Source: Hoyosella levis (lineage in GTDB: Bacteria > Actinomycetota > Actinomycetes > Mycobacteriales > Mycobacteriaceae). From it: DNA of 64,000 bases. The notes beneath the pieces were generated by a model, which saw only the letters and a list, made by a program, of their open reading frames with translations, was not told where the DNA came from and made no database searches. Numbering within the stretch: the first letter of the stretch is position 1; each line of letters opens with the position of its first letter. Shown one piece after another: positions 9,250 to 18,747 of the stretch. The stretch covers positions 47,793-111,792 of the forward strand of contig NZ_BQYM01000013.1 of NCBI RefSeq assembly GCF_026008515.1, read 5' to 3'. Position numbers and translations under genes: made by a program.

Positions 9250-9255
9250 TACGAT
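9250..9255 (+). promoter_or_regulatory. Candidate -10 box, leaderless yrhK-like gene
   Basis: TACGAT eight bases before ATG 9264, with no Shine-Dalgarno sequence between. Fits the actinobacterial leaderless pattern (TANNNT about 7 nt before the transcription and translation start). No clear -35. Confidence 0.4.
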
Positions 9256-9263
9256 CCCGTCAT

Positions 9264-9569
9264 ATGGCTCAGCACTCCGCGAACGCCAGGGACGATCCGC
9301 CGCTTAGCCTGCCCATAGGCCGCGAACTGATCGTGATCAACAACCGGTACGAGACGCTCTCGATCATCAATGACGTCCTGATCGCCATCTTCTTCACGGT
9401 CGGCAGCATCTTTTTCTTCTTCGAGTCCACGCAGACCCTCGGCACCTGGTTCTTCCTGATCGGGTCGCTGGAGTTCCTCGCCCGACCCATGATCCGCCTG
9501 CGACGACGCATCCACCTCAGCCGCATCGGCGTCAGCACTGGCACCGAAGGCAGCGACTACGACTACTGA
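9264..9569 (+). CDS. YrhK-domain membrane protein
   Basis: 101-aa protein matching the YrhK domain. NNRYETLSIINDVLIAIFF enters the first membrane helix; a second helix spans about GTWFFLIGSLEFLARPMIR, with a basic cytoplasmic segment after it. Function of the family is unknown. Its 3' end overlaps the convergent antiporter gene by seven bases. No Shine-Dalgarno sequence is present, and a TACGAT box upstream suggests leaderless expression. Confidence 0.82.
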   Translation: MAQHSANARDDPPLSLPIGRELIVINNRYETLSIINDVLIAIFFTVGSIFFFFESTQTLGTWFFLIGSLEFLARPMIRLRRRIHLSRIGVSTGTEGSDYDY

Positions 9570-10837
9570 TCCCCCGTTCCCGGGCTACCGGTCCCTGCCC
9601 GGCCGTGCTTATCGCGCGAGGCGGACGCCCCCGCGCGGGCCGTTGACTTCCGGTACAGCGCTCTGCCCGGCGCTCCTGTTAGACCAAAGACAACGGTGCT
9701 GCAGACAAGCACCAGGGAGCCTGCCGCCAGGATCGTCGCGCTGGCTCCTCCGCGCGCGGCCTCGAGGGTGAGGTAGAACAGGGCCGCGACCCCCACCGGG
9801 CCGAACCATCCGAGGTAGAGGGCATCTGCCACCGGCAGGCGCAATGCCCGCGCCAGAACCAGCAGGGGGGGAACCCGGCGCAGCAGCAGGATAGCCACCA
9901 CGAGCACCAGCCCGTTCCAGCCCAGCGCGCCCCATTCCGTCCAGGGCAGCGCGGCACCGAGCACGAGGAACAGCGGCAGCACCGCGAAGCGGTTGATCGC
10001 CTCGTCGATGGGGGCCTCCGAGGTCCGCTCCCCGCCCGTGGCCACGAGGTTGAACGCGAGCCCAGCGACGAATACCGCGAGCACGCCATCGACATGCGTG
10101 ATCCCCGAGATGCCCAGCGTGCCGAGCGCCAGCACCACGGTGAAGAACAGCGCGGGCGCGCTAGCGGTCGCCCCATGCTTGTCCCCCATCCGCATGGCGG
10201 CGCCCCCGAGCCCGCCGGCCAGCGCGCCGACGACGATCCCGCCCATCACCTGCCACAGCGACTCCACGAGCGCGGAGGGAACGCTCGAGGTCCCAGCGAT
10301 GGCGAGCGCCACGAGCACCAGGGGAAGCGCGAGCCCATCATTGGCGCCCGATTCCAGGGAGAGCAAGTGCCGATCGCGGGCGGGAAGGTCCTGCTCGGCG
10401 GCCTCGCCCGTGACGACGCTGGATGCCAGCACCGGGTCGGTAGGGCTGATCGCGGCGCCGAGCAGCAATGCCGCGGCGATCGAGATGTCGAGCACCGCCC
10501 AGCTGATTGCCGCTGAAGCAATGGCCATGAGCGGCATGACAAGAACGACGAGGAGCAGGACTGGCCGCCAGCGCTCGCGCACGACGCTGAGCGGAAACCG
10601 GAGCGCGACCGCCATGACCGAGATGGCGAGGAGCACCCCGCTCGCTTCATGGAGGAAGGCTTGCTCGCTCGTCAACGGCTCGATCGGCAGCACCCCCATC
10701 ACCGCCGGGCCGAGCAGCACGCCGGCGACAAGAGCGATCAGGGGCTCCGAGAGCGGCAACCGTCGCATTCGCGCCGAGATCGTCGCGACGAGCATCCCGA
10801 GGATCCCGACCGTGGCAAGAACGATATCGATGCTCAT
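9563..10837 (-). CDS. CPA1-type Na+/H+ antiporter
   Basis: 424-aa polytopic membrane protein of the monovalent cation:proton antiporter-1 (NhaP-like) family, with about 11-12 hydrophobic segments. The ion-binding region is recognisable around GAAISPTDPVLASSVVTG, with ESGANDGLALPLVLVAL downstream; the second motif carries the family's conserved Asp. It exchanges Na+ (or K+) for H+ across the inner membrane; the cation is not resolvable from sequence. The last 7 bp overlap the convergent YrhK gene. The C-terminal tail is short and basic, with no regulatory RCK domain. Confidence 0.9.
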   Translation of the reverse strand: MSIDIVLATVGILGMLVATISARMRRLPLSEPLIALVAGVLLGPAVMGVLPIEPLTSEQAFLHEASGVLLAISVMAVALRFPLSVVRERWRPVLLLVVLVMPLMAIASAAISWAVLDISIAAALLLGAAISPTDPVLASSVVTGEAAEQDLPARDRHLLSLESGANDGLALPLVLVALAIAGTSSVPSALVESLWQVMGGIVVGALAGGLGGAAMRMGDKHGATASAPALFFTVVLALGTLGISGITHVDGVLAVFVAGLAFNLVATGGERTSEAPIDEAINRFAVLPLFLVLGAALPWTEWGALGWNGLVLVVAILLLRRVPPLLVLARALRLPVADALYLGWFGPVGVAALFYLTLEAARGGASATILAAGSLVLVCSTVVFGLTGAPGRALYRKSTARAGASASRDKHGRAGTGSPGTGDQ

Positions 10838-10892
10838 GCCGCAGGGGTGCCCCGCTTGGTCCGTCCTAATCCGCGAGCAAGCAAACGCGCGC

Positions 10893-10898
10893 TAGCCT
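10893..10898 (+). promoter_or_regulatory. Candidate -10 box, leaderless phzF-like gene
   Basis: TAGCCT six bases before ATG 10905, with no ribosome-binding site between, consistent with leaderless transcription. Confidence 0.4.
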
Positions 10899-10904
10899 GG
10901 CTCC

Positions 10905-11690
10905 ATGCGCGAGTACTGGATCGTTGATGCCTTTGCCTCCCAGGCGTTCTCCGGCAACCCGGCCGCCGTGGTGCCCATCGATAGCGTGCTCGACGAGCAC
11001 TGGGCCCAGGACGTGGCAGCCGAGTTCAACCTCTCCGAGACCGCGTTCCCGCAGCGCCTCGGCGCGGAGGATTGGGAGCTGCGCTGGTTCACCCCCACAA
11101 CGGAGGTGGACCTGTGCGGGCATGCGACCCTTGCGACGGCCCACGTCCTTGTTCAGCAGGGCCACCAAGGGCCCATGCGATTCCAGACGCGCAGCGGGCC
11201 GCTAGTCGTGGAGCTCGATGGGGAGCAGCTGTGGATGGACTTCCCCGTCGCCGAGCTACGGCCGGTGGAGGCGCATGACAGCCTCTCCGAGGCACTGGGC
11301 GCGGTGCCCCGAGGAACGTGGTCCGGCTCTACCGGGGATCTCCTCGTCGAGCTCGATCATGCAGACGCTGTGCTCGGGCTCGATCCGGATATTGCCGCGC
11401 TGGCGCGCATCCCGGCGCGCGGCGTGATCGTCACCGCCCCGGCGGAGGGCAGCCACGATTTTGTCTCACGCTTCTTTGCGCCCGCGGTCGGGGTCCCCGA
11501 GGACCCGGTGACGGGCAGCGCCCACACAATGCTTGCCCCGTTCTGGAGCGCGCGCACCGGCCAGGATGAGCTCGTTGCCTACCAGGCATCGCGCCGCGGC
11601 GGCGAGCTGCGCCTGCGGATGCGCTCTGGCGGGCGCGTGCTCATTGGTGGCTCCGCGGTGACCGTGATGACCGGCACGCTGCACGCCTAG
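10905..11690 (+). CDS. PhzF family isomerase/epimerase
   Basis: 261-aa protein of the PhzF/diaminopimelate-epimerase-fold family. Hallmarks: N-terminal VDAFASQAFSGNPAAVV, AAEFNLSETAF with the presumed catalytic glutamate (about residue 45), LRWFTPTTEVDLCGHATLAT, and C-terminal EDPVTGSAHTMLAPFW. Both pseudo-symmetric halves are present, so it is intact. PhzF itself isomerises a phenazine precursor, but most members, including this isolated one, have unknown substrates and no phenazine genes lie nearby. It is convergent with lepA. Confidence 0.88.
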   Translation: MREYWIVDAFASQAFSGNPAAVVPIDSVLDEHWAQDVAAEFNLSETAFPQRLGAEDWELRWFTPTTEVDLCGHATLATAHVLVQQGHQGPMRFQTRSGPLVVELDGEQLWMDFPVAELRPVEAHDSLSEALGAVPRGTWSGSTGDLLVELDHADAVLGLDPDIAALARIPARGVIVTAPAEGSHDFVSRFFAPAVGVPEDPVTGSAHTMLAPFWSARTGQDELVAYQASRRGGELRLRMRSGGRVLIGGSAVTVMTGTLHA

Positions 11691-11726
11691 AGCGCGGACA
11701 ACGGCCGGCACCACGATCGCCGGAAC

Positions 11727-13583
11727 CTACTTCTTCGGCTTGTCGGTCGAGGAGTCGGTCGACAGCGCGGCGACGAAGGCTTCCTGCGGGACCTCGACCC
11801 GACCGATGGTCTTCATCCGCTTCTTGCCTTCCTTCTGCTTCTCGAGCAGCTTGCGCTTGCGGCTGATGTCACCGCCATAGCACTTGGCCAGCACGTCCTT
11901 GCGGATGGCGCGGATGTTCTCCCGGGCGATGATCTTCGAGCCGATGGCGGCCTGGATGGGCACCTCGAAGTGCTGCCGCGGGATCAGCTCCTTGAGCTTG
12001 GTGCACATCTTGTTGCCGTAGGTGTGCGCGGCCTCGCGGTGCACGATCGCGCTGAACGCGTCGACGGCCTCGCCCTGCAGCAGGATATCGACCTTGACGA
12101 GCTGCCCCTCCTGCTCGCCGTGCTCCTCGTAGTCCATCGACGCGTAGCCGCGGGTGCGGGACTTCAAGGCGTCGAAGAAGTCGAAGATGATCTCGGCCAT
12201 CGGCATGCGGTAGCGCATCTCGACGCGCGTCTCCGAGAGATAGTCCATGCCGCCGAGCTCGCCGCGGCGCCCCTGGCACAGCTCCATGACGGTGCCCACG
12301 AACTCCGACGGGGTGATGATGGTGCACTTGACCATGGGCTCGTGCACGGAGCTCACCTTGCCGTCGGGCCAGTCCGAGGGGTTGGTGACGGTCAGCTCGG
12401 TGCCGTCCTCGATGACTACACGGTAGATGACGTTGGGCGCGGTGGAGATGAGGTCGAGGTTGAACTCGCGCTCGAGCCGGTCGCGAGTGATCTCCATGTG
12501 CAGCAGGCCAAGGAACCCGCAGCGGAATCCGAAGCCGAGCGCTACGGACGTCTCGGGCTCATAGGTGAGCGCGGCGTCGTTGAGCTGCAGCTTGTCGAGG
12601 GCGTCGCGCAGCACGGGGTAGTCGGAGCCATCAACGGGATACAGGCCCGAGTACACCATGGGCCGAGGGTCCCGGTAGCCGACAAGTGCCTTGGTGGCGC
12701 TGTTCCTGGCGGCAGTGACGGTATCGCCGACGCGCGACTGGCGCACGTCCTTCACCCCGGTGATGAGGTAGCCGACCTCGCCGACGCCGAGCCCGTCGCA
12801 CTTCTTCGGCTCGGGAGAGATGATGCCGACCTCGAGCAGGTCGTGGGTGGCGCCCGTCGACATCATGAGGATCTTCTGCTTGGGGCTGATGCGCCCGTCC
12901 ACGACGCGCACGTAGGTGACCACGCCGCGGTAGGTGTCGTACACGGAGTCGAAGATCATCGCGCGCGGGGGTGCCTCGTCCTCACCGACCGGCGGCGGGA
13001 TCTTCTGCACCACGGCATCGAGGAGCTCCTTGACGCCGATGCCGGTCTTGCCGGAGACACGCAGCACGTCCTCGGGCTCGCAATCGATGATGTGCGCGAT
13101 CTCGTCGGCGTACCGGTCGGGATCCGCCGAGGGCAGGTCGATCTTGTTGAGCACCGGGATGATCTCGAGATCCCGCTCGAGCGCCATGTACAGGTTCGCG
13201 AGCGTCTGCGCCTCGATGCCCTGGGCAGCGTCGACGAGCAGGATCGCGCCCTCGCACGCCTCGAGCGCGCGGGAGACCTCATAGGTGAAGTCCACGTGTC
13301 CCGGGGTGTCGATCACCTGCAGGACATAGTCCTCCTCGGTGCCGTCATCCAGGGTGATCTGCCAGGGCAGCCGCACGTTCTGCGCCTTGATGGTGATACC
13401 ACGCTCGCGCTCGATGTCCATCCGATCGAGGTACTGGTCACGCATCAGGCGCTCGTCCACAACGCCGGTGATCTGCAGCATGCGGTCGGCCAGGGTGGAC
13501 TTGCCGTGGTCGATGTGCGCGATGATGCAGAAGTTCCTGATCCGCGCGGGATCGGTGAACGTCGTGTCCGCGAAGCTAGGCAC
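11727..13583 (-). CDS. lepA: Elongation factor 4 (LepA)
   Basis: Ribosomal back-translocase GTPase, 618 aa. G1 AHIDHGKST is near the N-terminus; G3 DTPGHVDF, G4 NKID and the LepA-specific C-terminal domain ([20 protein letters not shown]) all follow. It is widely conserved and acts on stalled ribosomes or in initiation. I choose GTG 13583 because AAGGAG lies five bases upstream; the frame is open to ATG 13598 (623 aa), which has no ribosome-binding site. Position matches Rv2404c. The C-terminal tail DSSTDKPKK is charged. Confidence 0.97.
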   Translation of the reverse strand: MPSFADTTFTDPARIRNFCIIAHIDHGKSTLADRMLQITGVVDERLMRDQYLDRMDIERERGITIKAQNVRLPWQITLDDGTEEDYVLQVIDTPGHVDFTYEVSRALEACEGAILLVDAAQGIEAQTLANLYMALERDLEIIPVLNKIDLPSADPDRYADEIAHIIDCEPEDVLRVSGKTGIGVKELLDAVVQKIPPPVGEDEAPPRAMIFDSVYDTYRGVVTYVRVVDGRISPKQKILMMSTGATHDLLEVGIISPEPKKCDGLGVGEVGYLITGVKDVRQSRVGDTVTAARNSATKALVGYRDPRPMVYSGLYPVDGSDYPVLRDALDKLQLNDAALTYEPETSVALGFGFRCGFLGLLHMEITRDRLEREFNLDLISTAPNVIYRVVIEDGTELTVTNPSDWPDGKVSSVHEPMVKCTIITPSEFVGTVMELCQGRRGELGGMDYLSETRVEMRYRMPMAEIIFDFFDALKSRTRGYASMDYEEHGEQEGQLVKVDILLQGEAVDAFSAIVHREAAHTYGNKMCTKLKELIPRQHFEVPIQAAIGSKIIARENIRAIRKDVLAKCYGGDISRKRKLLEKQKEGKKRMKTIGRVEVPQEAFVAALSTDSSTDKPKK

Positions 13584-13847
13584 TCGGCTCCTTAACATGC
13601 TGTCGTGTGCGGGTCGGCTCTCGGCTGTCGAGCCTACGTGCTCGATTCTATGGCTTCGGGGGCCTGGATCGATATTCGGTGACCCCCCAAGCAGGCCCGG
13701 GGATCACGCATGGCCCGTGGCCGGGCCCCGTTGCGCTTTGCTAACGAGTGGGTTGCGTCCGTGCAGCCCCGCCACGGCCACGGCCCCTGCCCCCTACGGT
13801 GGGGGCGCAGAAGCACACCCAGCACCGACACCTCCCGGGATGCCATC

Positions 13848-15113
13848 GTGACGAACCATCGCCAGCCGCGCGCCCACCACAGCCACCCGCGGCCCCTCGA
13901 TCGCCGGGGCTTCATGATCGCCGGCTCCAGCGCGGCCCTGGGACTGACAACCCTCGGCATGGCTTCCCTGGGGGGTGCGACCGCCCATGCGCGCACCACC
14001 CCGGCGCTGGCCGCGGACGAGCCGTTCGCCGCGATCCCGCTCGGCACGCCGAGCACGCCGCCCCCGGGCGGGGAGTTCGTGGGCATGACCTTCGAGCGCC
14101 CCACCACGGCTCCGGCCCGCGTGCGGTTCGCCAGCGGCGGCGCCCTGGGGCGATGGCATGCCCTCCACCCGAGCAGCCATTGCCCGGACTCCGTGCCGCT
14201 GGGCATCTCTACCGACCTGCTCCGCATTCCCGACGGCTGCACCGGAATCGAGGTGGCCCACGACGACACGGCCGCCGGAGCGAGCGCGATGACCATCAGT
14301 GGCGGCGTGCGGCCGATCGCCAACGCAGGCACCACCACCGATTTCCTCGGCCTGCCGGTGGTGACACGTCCCGGCTGGGGCGCGCAGACCAGCCTTGTGG
14401 AGAGTCCCTGGCAGCAGCAGTTCACCCCCGCACAGATGATCACGGTGCACCATTCCGCGTCGGCGCCGTGGTCGACCGGGCCCGCCTCCGTGCGCGCGAT
14501 CTACCGGTACCACGCATGGATGCTCGGCTGGGGCGATGTCGGCTACCACCTGCTCATCGATCCGGCGGGAGCGGTATACGCGGGGCGCGACACCGGATCG
14601 GACGCCTCACCCGTCTTCCAGCCGGGCACCACCAACGTCGTCACCGCCGGGCACTCCTATGCCGTCAACGGTGGCAATATCGGCATCTGCGTGGTCGGTG
14701 ACTACGAGACGCAGCGCCCCAGCGCCGCTGCCCAGCGCTCCCTCGTCACGGTCCTCGCCGCGCTGTGCCAGCACCTCGGAATGGATGCGGCTGGCCGCCT
14801 CACCTACGTCGAGCCAGATTTCGGTTCCCGGCTCGCGGTGCCGACGATCGCCCAGCATCGCGATCTCAACGACACCTCCTGCCCCGGCGATGGCTTCACC
14901 GCGATCTTCGGCGCGCTGCGTGCCGTGGTGCCGTCCCGGATGGAATCCCGGCGCGCTGCCAGCGAGAACGTCACGGCGGCCGAACCGCCAGCGGCACAGC
15001 CGTTGTCGCCCGTCGAGCCCGCCAACGCCTCGGCCAGCGCAGGGACCGCCGCTGTCGACCTAGTACCGGTCGATGCGACTGCGGGCGGCGCAGCCGCTAC
15101 GCCAGGCGCGTGA
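13848..15113 (+). CDS. Tat-exported N-acetylmuramoyl-L-alanine amidase (PGRP type)
   Basis: Zinc-dependent peptidoglycan amidase, about 421 aa from GTG 13848. A Tat signal (LDRRGFMIAGSSAALGLTTL, ending AHA) lies near residues 20-50 and predicts export in folded form. A beta-rich linker domain follows. The amidase_2/PGRP fold runs from RPGWGAQTSLV to HRDLNDTSCPG and contains the Zn-ligand candidates VHHSAS (first His), HRDLNDTSC (second His) and the Cys. The alanine-rich C-terminal tail has no anchor. It cleaves the MurNAc-L-Ala bond in cell-wall turnover. The last 17 bp overlap the convergent transglutaminase gene. Earlier in-frame ATG 13710 would place the Tat motif implausibly deep. Confidence 0.87.
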   Translation: MTNHRQPRAHHSHPRPLDRRGFMIAGSSAALGLTTLGMASLGGATAHARTTPALAADEPFAAIPLGTPSTPPPGGEFVGMTFERPTTAPARVRFASGGALGRWHALHPSSHCPDSVPLGISTDLLRIPDGCTGIEVAHDDTAAGASAMTISGGVRPIANAGTTTDFLGLPVVTRPGWGAQTSLVESPWQQQFTPAQMITVHHSASAPWSTGPASVRAIYRYHAWMLGWGDVGYHLLIDPAGAVYAGRDTGSDASPVFQPGTTNVVTAGHSYAVNGGNIGICVVGDYETQRPSAAAQRSLVTVLAALCQHLGMDAAGRLTYVEPDFGSRLAVPTIAQHRDLNDTSCPGDGFTAIFGALRAVVPSRMESRRAASENVTAAEPPAAQPLSPVEPANASASAGTAAVDLVPVDATAGGAAATPGA

Positions 15114-15939
15114 TGTCGACAACGACATCGAGGGCCGTGGACTTGCCGCCGATGAAGATGCCCCGCAACGGGGGAACATCGCGGTAGTCGCGCCCCACGC
15201 CGATCGCGACGTGCTGCTCGGTGACGTCCATCGCATTGGTCGGGTCGAAGCCCCACCAGCCGCCGGTCCATGCCTCGATCCAGGCGTGGCTCTCCCCCGA
15301 TACTGTCTCGCCCACCTCGCCATCGGGCTTGGGGTGCAGGTAGCCGGACACATAGCGGCACGGGACACCAATGCCGCGCAGCATCAGCAGGGTCAGGTGC
15401 GCGTAGTCCTGGCAGACGCCCTTGCGCTCCTCCCAGGCCTCCACCGCGGAGGTATGCACGCCCGTGGTACCGGGCACGTATGACATCTGCTCGTGCACCC
15501 AGCGCGAGATGATCTCGACAGCCTCATCGGGCCGATGGCCCTTGCGCAGGTCCTCGGCGATCGCGGTGAGCTCGTGGTCGCGCGGCACATAGTTGGTGTT
15601 GAGCAGCGACTCGTTGAACCAGTCGAGGATCCGGTCAGTGCCCAGGTCCTTCCACGTCACGCGCTCCTCGGGCCGCGTCGAGGGATCGGTCTCGACCACC
15701 GACGAGCCCACCACCGCGAGCTCGGTGTGCGGCGCATGCAGATCGAAAGCCGTCACATGGGTGCCCCAGTAATCGGTGTAGCGGTAGGACCGCGTGGCCG
15801 GGTTGGTCTCCACCCGGTTGAGGATCACGTTCTGCCGCGGCTCGCTTCGCGGGCTCAGCCGGGCCTCGTTGTACGACCTCGTCACCGACGTCTCATAGGC
15901 ATAGCCCGTCGTGTGGACGATTCGCATCCGCCAGTTCAC
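15097..15939 (-). CDS. Transglutaminase-like cysteine protease/ligase fold
   Basis: 280-aa protein of the bacterial transglutaminase-like superfamily (with the N-terminal beta domain), homologous to Rv2409c. The catalytic triad is visible: Cys in ERKGVCQDYAHL (about residue 170), His in SGESHAWIEAW and Asp in WWGFDPTNAMD. Cytosolic. The GTG start at 15939 overlaps the alpha-E gene stop (GTGA). Together with alpha-E and circularly permuted ATP-grasp proteins it forms a conserved module that comparative genomics has proposed to make and process an unknown peptide-like product. The substrate is unknown. Confidence 0.9.
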   Translation of the reverse strand: MNWRMRIVHTTGYAYETSVTRSYNEARLSPRSEPRQNVILNRVETNPATRSYRYTDYWGTHVTAFDLHAPHTELAVVGSSVVETDPSTRPEERVTWKDLGTDRILDWFNESLLNTNYVPRDHELTAIAEDLRKGHRPDEAVEIISRWVHEQMSYVPGTTGVHTSAVEAWEERKGVCQDYAHLTLLMLRGIGVPCRYVSGYLHPKPDGEVGETVSGESHAWIEAWTGGWWGFDPTNAMDVTEQHVAIGVGRDYRDVPPLRGIFIGGKSTALDVVVDITRLA

Positions 15940-16907
15940 AGCTCCGCCTCCACGTGCATCTCGTCCTGCCGCGCATCGGCATCGGTCCACGCCACCCACG
16001 GCGCCGAATGGAAGTACTGCAGCGCCACCGCCTCGTTGACGTCGGTGCAGGTATCAAGCAGGGCCAGCAGGCGCGGCTGCAGCTCCTCCAGCAGCATGCC
16101 CGGGCGAAGGAACTCCAGCTCGCTGCGGGCGCGGCCCAGCAGGCGCGGCGCCTCCGCGCGTGCCCCGATCCGGCTGCGCGGGCGATTGTCCAGTTCCTCG
16201 AGCGCGGTCTCGGCAGTGCGCATCGCGTGGAACACCGAGCGCGGGAACAAGCGATCAAGCAGCAGGAACTCCACTACGCGACCAGCATCGAGCGCGCCGC
16301 GGTACGTGCGCAGATAGGTATCGTGCGCGCCCGCGGAGCGCAGCACCGTCACCCACGATGGCGACAGAGTCCGGTCCCCCGCGCGAGAAAGCAGCAGCCG
16401 AACGAGCATGTCCACCCGCTCCACCGAGCGGCCGAGCAGCAGGAACCGGTAGCCGTCATCCCGGCTGAGGGTGCTATCCGCGAGACCCGCGAACATCGCG
16501 GCCCGCTCCTCCACGTAGCGGAAGAACTCGTGCGGGCCCAGCAGCCGGGCCGCCCGCTCCCGCGATGCCAGCCCATTGACCGTCGTGTTCAGGCACTCCC
16601 ACATCTCCGTCGACGTCACCTCGCGGGCGCCGCGCGCGTTCTCCCGCGCCCGCGCCAGCGAATCAACGATCGAGCCCGAGTTCTCCCGGCTATAGGCCAC
16701 CCGCTCCGTGAGCGACCAGACATCGAGCGTCCCGTCCGGAGGCTCCACCCCCAGGACCTTCAGCAAGATCCTCGACGTGCGATCCGGATCCACCGTGGAA
16801 TCCTCGAGGAGGTGGTGGACCGCCACGTCGAGGATCCGGGCGAGATCATCGGCCCGCTCGACGTACCGGCCGATCCAGTACAGCGATTCCGCGTTGCGCG
16901 CAAGCAT
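15936..16907 (-). CDS. Alpha-E domain protein
   Basis: 323-aa all-helical alpha-E protein (DUF403; Rv2410c homologue). It begins with the family hallmark MLARNAESLYWIGRYVERAD and carries conserved polar helices (FLLLGRSVERVDMLVRLLL, MRTAETALEEL). No enzymatic motif is known; it always travels with CP-ATP-grasp and transglutaminase genes and is thought to be a partner or scaffold. ATG 16907 is preceded by GAGGTGGGGG, 13 bp after the ATP-grasp stop. The in-frame upstream extension to 17015 is Ser/Arg-rich and overlaps that gene, so I reject it. Confidence 0.92.
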   Translation of the reverse strand: MLARNAESLYWIGRYVERADDLARILDVAVHHLLEDSTVDPDRTSRILLKVLGVEPPDGTLDVWSLTERVAYSRENSGSIVDSLARARENARGAREVTSTEMWECLNTTVNGLASRERAARLLGPHEFFRYVEERAAMFAGLADSTLSRDDGYRFLLLGRSVERVDMLVRLLLSRAGDRTLSPSWVTVLRSAGAHDTYLRTYRGALDAGRVVEFLLLDRLFPRSVFHAMRTAETALEELDNRPRSRIGARAEAPRLLGRARSELEFLRPGMLLEELQPRLLALLDTCTDVNEAVALQYFHSAPWVAWTDADARQDEMHVEAEL

Positions 16908-16920
16908 GATCCCCCACCTC

Positions 16921-18591
16921 CTATTGCTGCTGCTGTTGCTGTTGTTCCTGCTCAGTGCCAGGATCGGGCCCCACCTCGGAACGATGGGCCGTCGTCGGCT
17001 CGGAGACCAGCTCATCGCCCACTAGCTCACGGTCCTCCGCCGCCGAGCGTGTCGTCGCCAGCACCCAGGTGTCCTTGCTGCCGCCGCCCTGGCTGGAGTT
17101 GACCACCAGCGAGCTCTCCTTGAGCGCCACCCGTGTCAGGCCGCCCGGGAGCACCACCACATCCTCGCCATCATTGACCGCGAACGGGCGCAGGTCCACG
17201 TGCCGCGGCGCGAGCTCGTCACCCACCTTCGTGGGCACTGTCGACAACTGCACCACCGGCTGCGCGATCCAGTCACGAGGATGCGCGCGCACCTGCTGGG
17301 AGATGGACTTGAGCTCCGCGGGCGAGGCGTCCGGGCCGAACACGATGCCGTAGCCGCCCGAGCCCTCCACCGGCTTGATCACCAGCTCATCAACCCGGTC
17401 GAGGACCTCCTCGAGCTCGTCGGGGATCCAGCAGCGGAACGTATCGACATTCGGCAGGCTTGGCTTCTCATTGAGGTAGTACTCGATGATCGTGGGCACA
17501 TACGTATAGACGAGCTTGTCATCGCCCACGCCGTTGCCGACCGCGCTGGAGATCACCACATTGCCCGCCCGCGCCGCGTTCAGGACGCCCGGCACGCCCA
17601 GCACCGAGTTCGGGCGGAACTGCAACGGATCCAGGAAATCATCGTCGATGCGCCGGTAGATCACATCCACCTGCTGCTCGCCCTCGGTGGTGCGCATGTA
17701 GACGACATTGTCGCGGCAGAACAGGTCACGGCCCTCGACCAGCTCCACGCCCATCGTTCGGGCGAGCAAGGAGTGCTCGAAGTACGCCGAGTTCGCCACG
17801 CCCGGTGTCAGCACGACCACCGTCGGATCAGCCTCGTTCAACGCCGCCGAGTTCCGCAGCGCCCGCAGCAAGTGCGACGGGTAGTCCCCCACCGCGCGCA
17901 CCCGATGGCTCGCGAACAGGTCCGGGAACACACGCGTCATCGTCCGCCGGTTCTCCAGCACATACGAGACCCCGGACGGCGAGCGGAGGTTGTCCTCGAG
18001 GACCCGGAAGGTGCCCTTCTCATCCTTGATCAGATCGATGCCCGCCACATGGATGCGCACCTCGTTCGGTGGGACGATGCCCATCGCCTCACGATGAAAA
18101 TGCTGGCATGACGTCACTAGCCTGCGCGGCAGCACACCGTCGCGAAGGATGTTCTGCTCCCCATAGATGTCATCGAGGAACAGCTCCAGCGCCTTCACGC
18201 GCTGCTTGATGCCCTTCTCCAGCCGCGTCCACTCCGCGGCCGCGATGACCCGCGGCACCAGGTCGAGCGGGAACGGACGCTCCTGGCCCGACAAGGAGAA
18301 CGTGATCCCCTGATCGAGGAAGGCGCGGCCGAGCGCATCCGCACGAGCAGCCAGGTCCATTGCCGAGACCGGGGCGAGCGCCGAAAAAATGCCCTTGTAG
18401 GCCGAGCGCACATCGCCCTGCTTGTCGAACATCTCGTCATACGCCTTGGCGTAGTGCTCATGCACGGGGCCCGTGCCCGCGTAGCCGCTGAACACGTACT
18501 CACCGTGCCCCGCCTCATCGGCTTGCTGCAGCGCATCGAACAACGCGCCATGGGTACGAGGTGACCTTGAACCGGAACTCACTCTCTCCAT
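16921..18591 (-). CDS. Circularly permuted ATP-grasp type 2 protein
   Basis: 556-aa amide-ligase-fold protein (CP_ATPgrasp_2, with DUF404/407-type segments; Rv2411c homologue). The central part is characteristic: VLEDNLRSPSGVSYVLENRR, VVVLTPGVANSAYFEH, and GSGGYGIVFGP as the nucleotide-binding glycine loop, with LVIKPVEGSGG before it. It should activate a carboxylate with ATP and form an amide or isopeptide bond; substrate unknown. It is the first gene of the three-gene module. The C-terminus is unusual: it ends in EQE followed by seven Gln, encoded by a CAG/CAA run at 16924-16950. Confidence 0.92.
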   Translation of the reverse strand: MERVSSGSRSPRTHGALFDALQQADEAGHGEYVFSGYAGTGPVHEHYAKAYDEMFDKQGDVRSAYKGIFSALAPVSAMDLAARADALGRAFLDQGITFSLSGQERPFPLDLVPRVIAAAEWTRLEKGIKQRVKALELFLDDIYGEQNILRDGVLPRRLVTSCQHFHREAMGIVPPNEVRIHVAGIDLIKDEKGTFRVLEDNLRSPSGVSYVLENRRTMTRVFPDLFASHRVRAVGDYPSHLLRALRNSAALNEADPTVVVLTPGVANSAYFEHSLLARTMGVELVEGRDLFCRDNVVYMRTTEGEQQVDVIYRRIDDDFLDPLQFRPNSVLGVPGVLNAARAGNVVISSAVGNGVGDDKLVYTYVPTIIEYYLNEKPSLPNVDTFRCWIPDELEEVLDRVDELVIKPVEGSGGYGIVFGPDASPAELKSISQQVRAHPRDWIAQPVVQLSTVPTKVGDELAPRHVDLRPFAVNDGEDVVVLPGGLTRVALKESSLVVNSSQGGGSKDTWVLATTRSAAEDRELVGDELVSEPTTAHRSEVGPDPGTEQEQQQQQQQ

Positions 18592-18747
18592 GCTGCTACA
18601 ACCGCGCGCTCACAGCACGCAGAACCGCGGGAGATCTCGTTAAAGTCTCGTTTCCCCCGGCGTGGCAGCGCCGGCGCGCCACCAACACTCGCGGCGCCTG
18701 GCTTCGTGACGCTCGGGGCGCCCGGCGGTTCCCGGCCCTCTGCCGGC

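Noticed and set aside
11970..13595. 541-aa plus-strand frame opposite lepA
   Set aside because: Antisense shadow of lepA with no domain resemblance.
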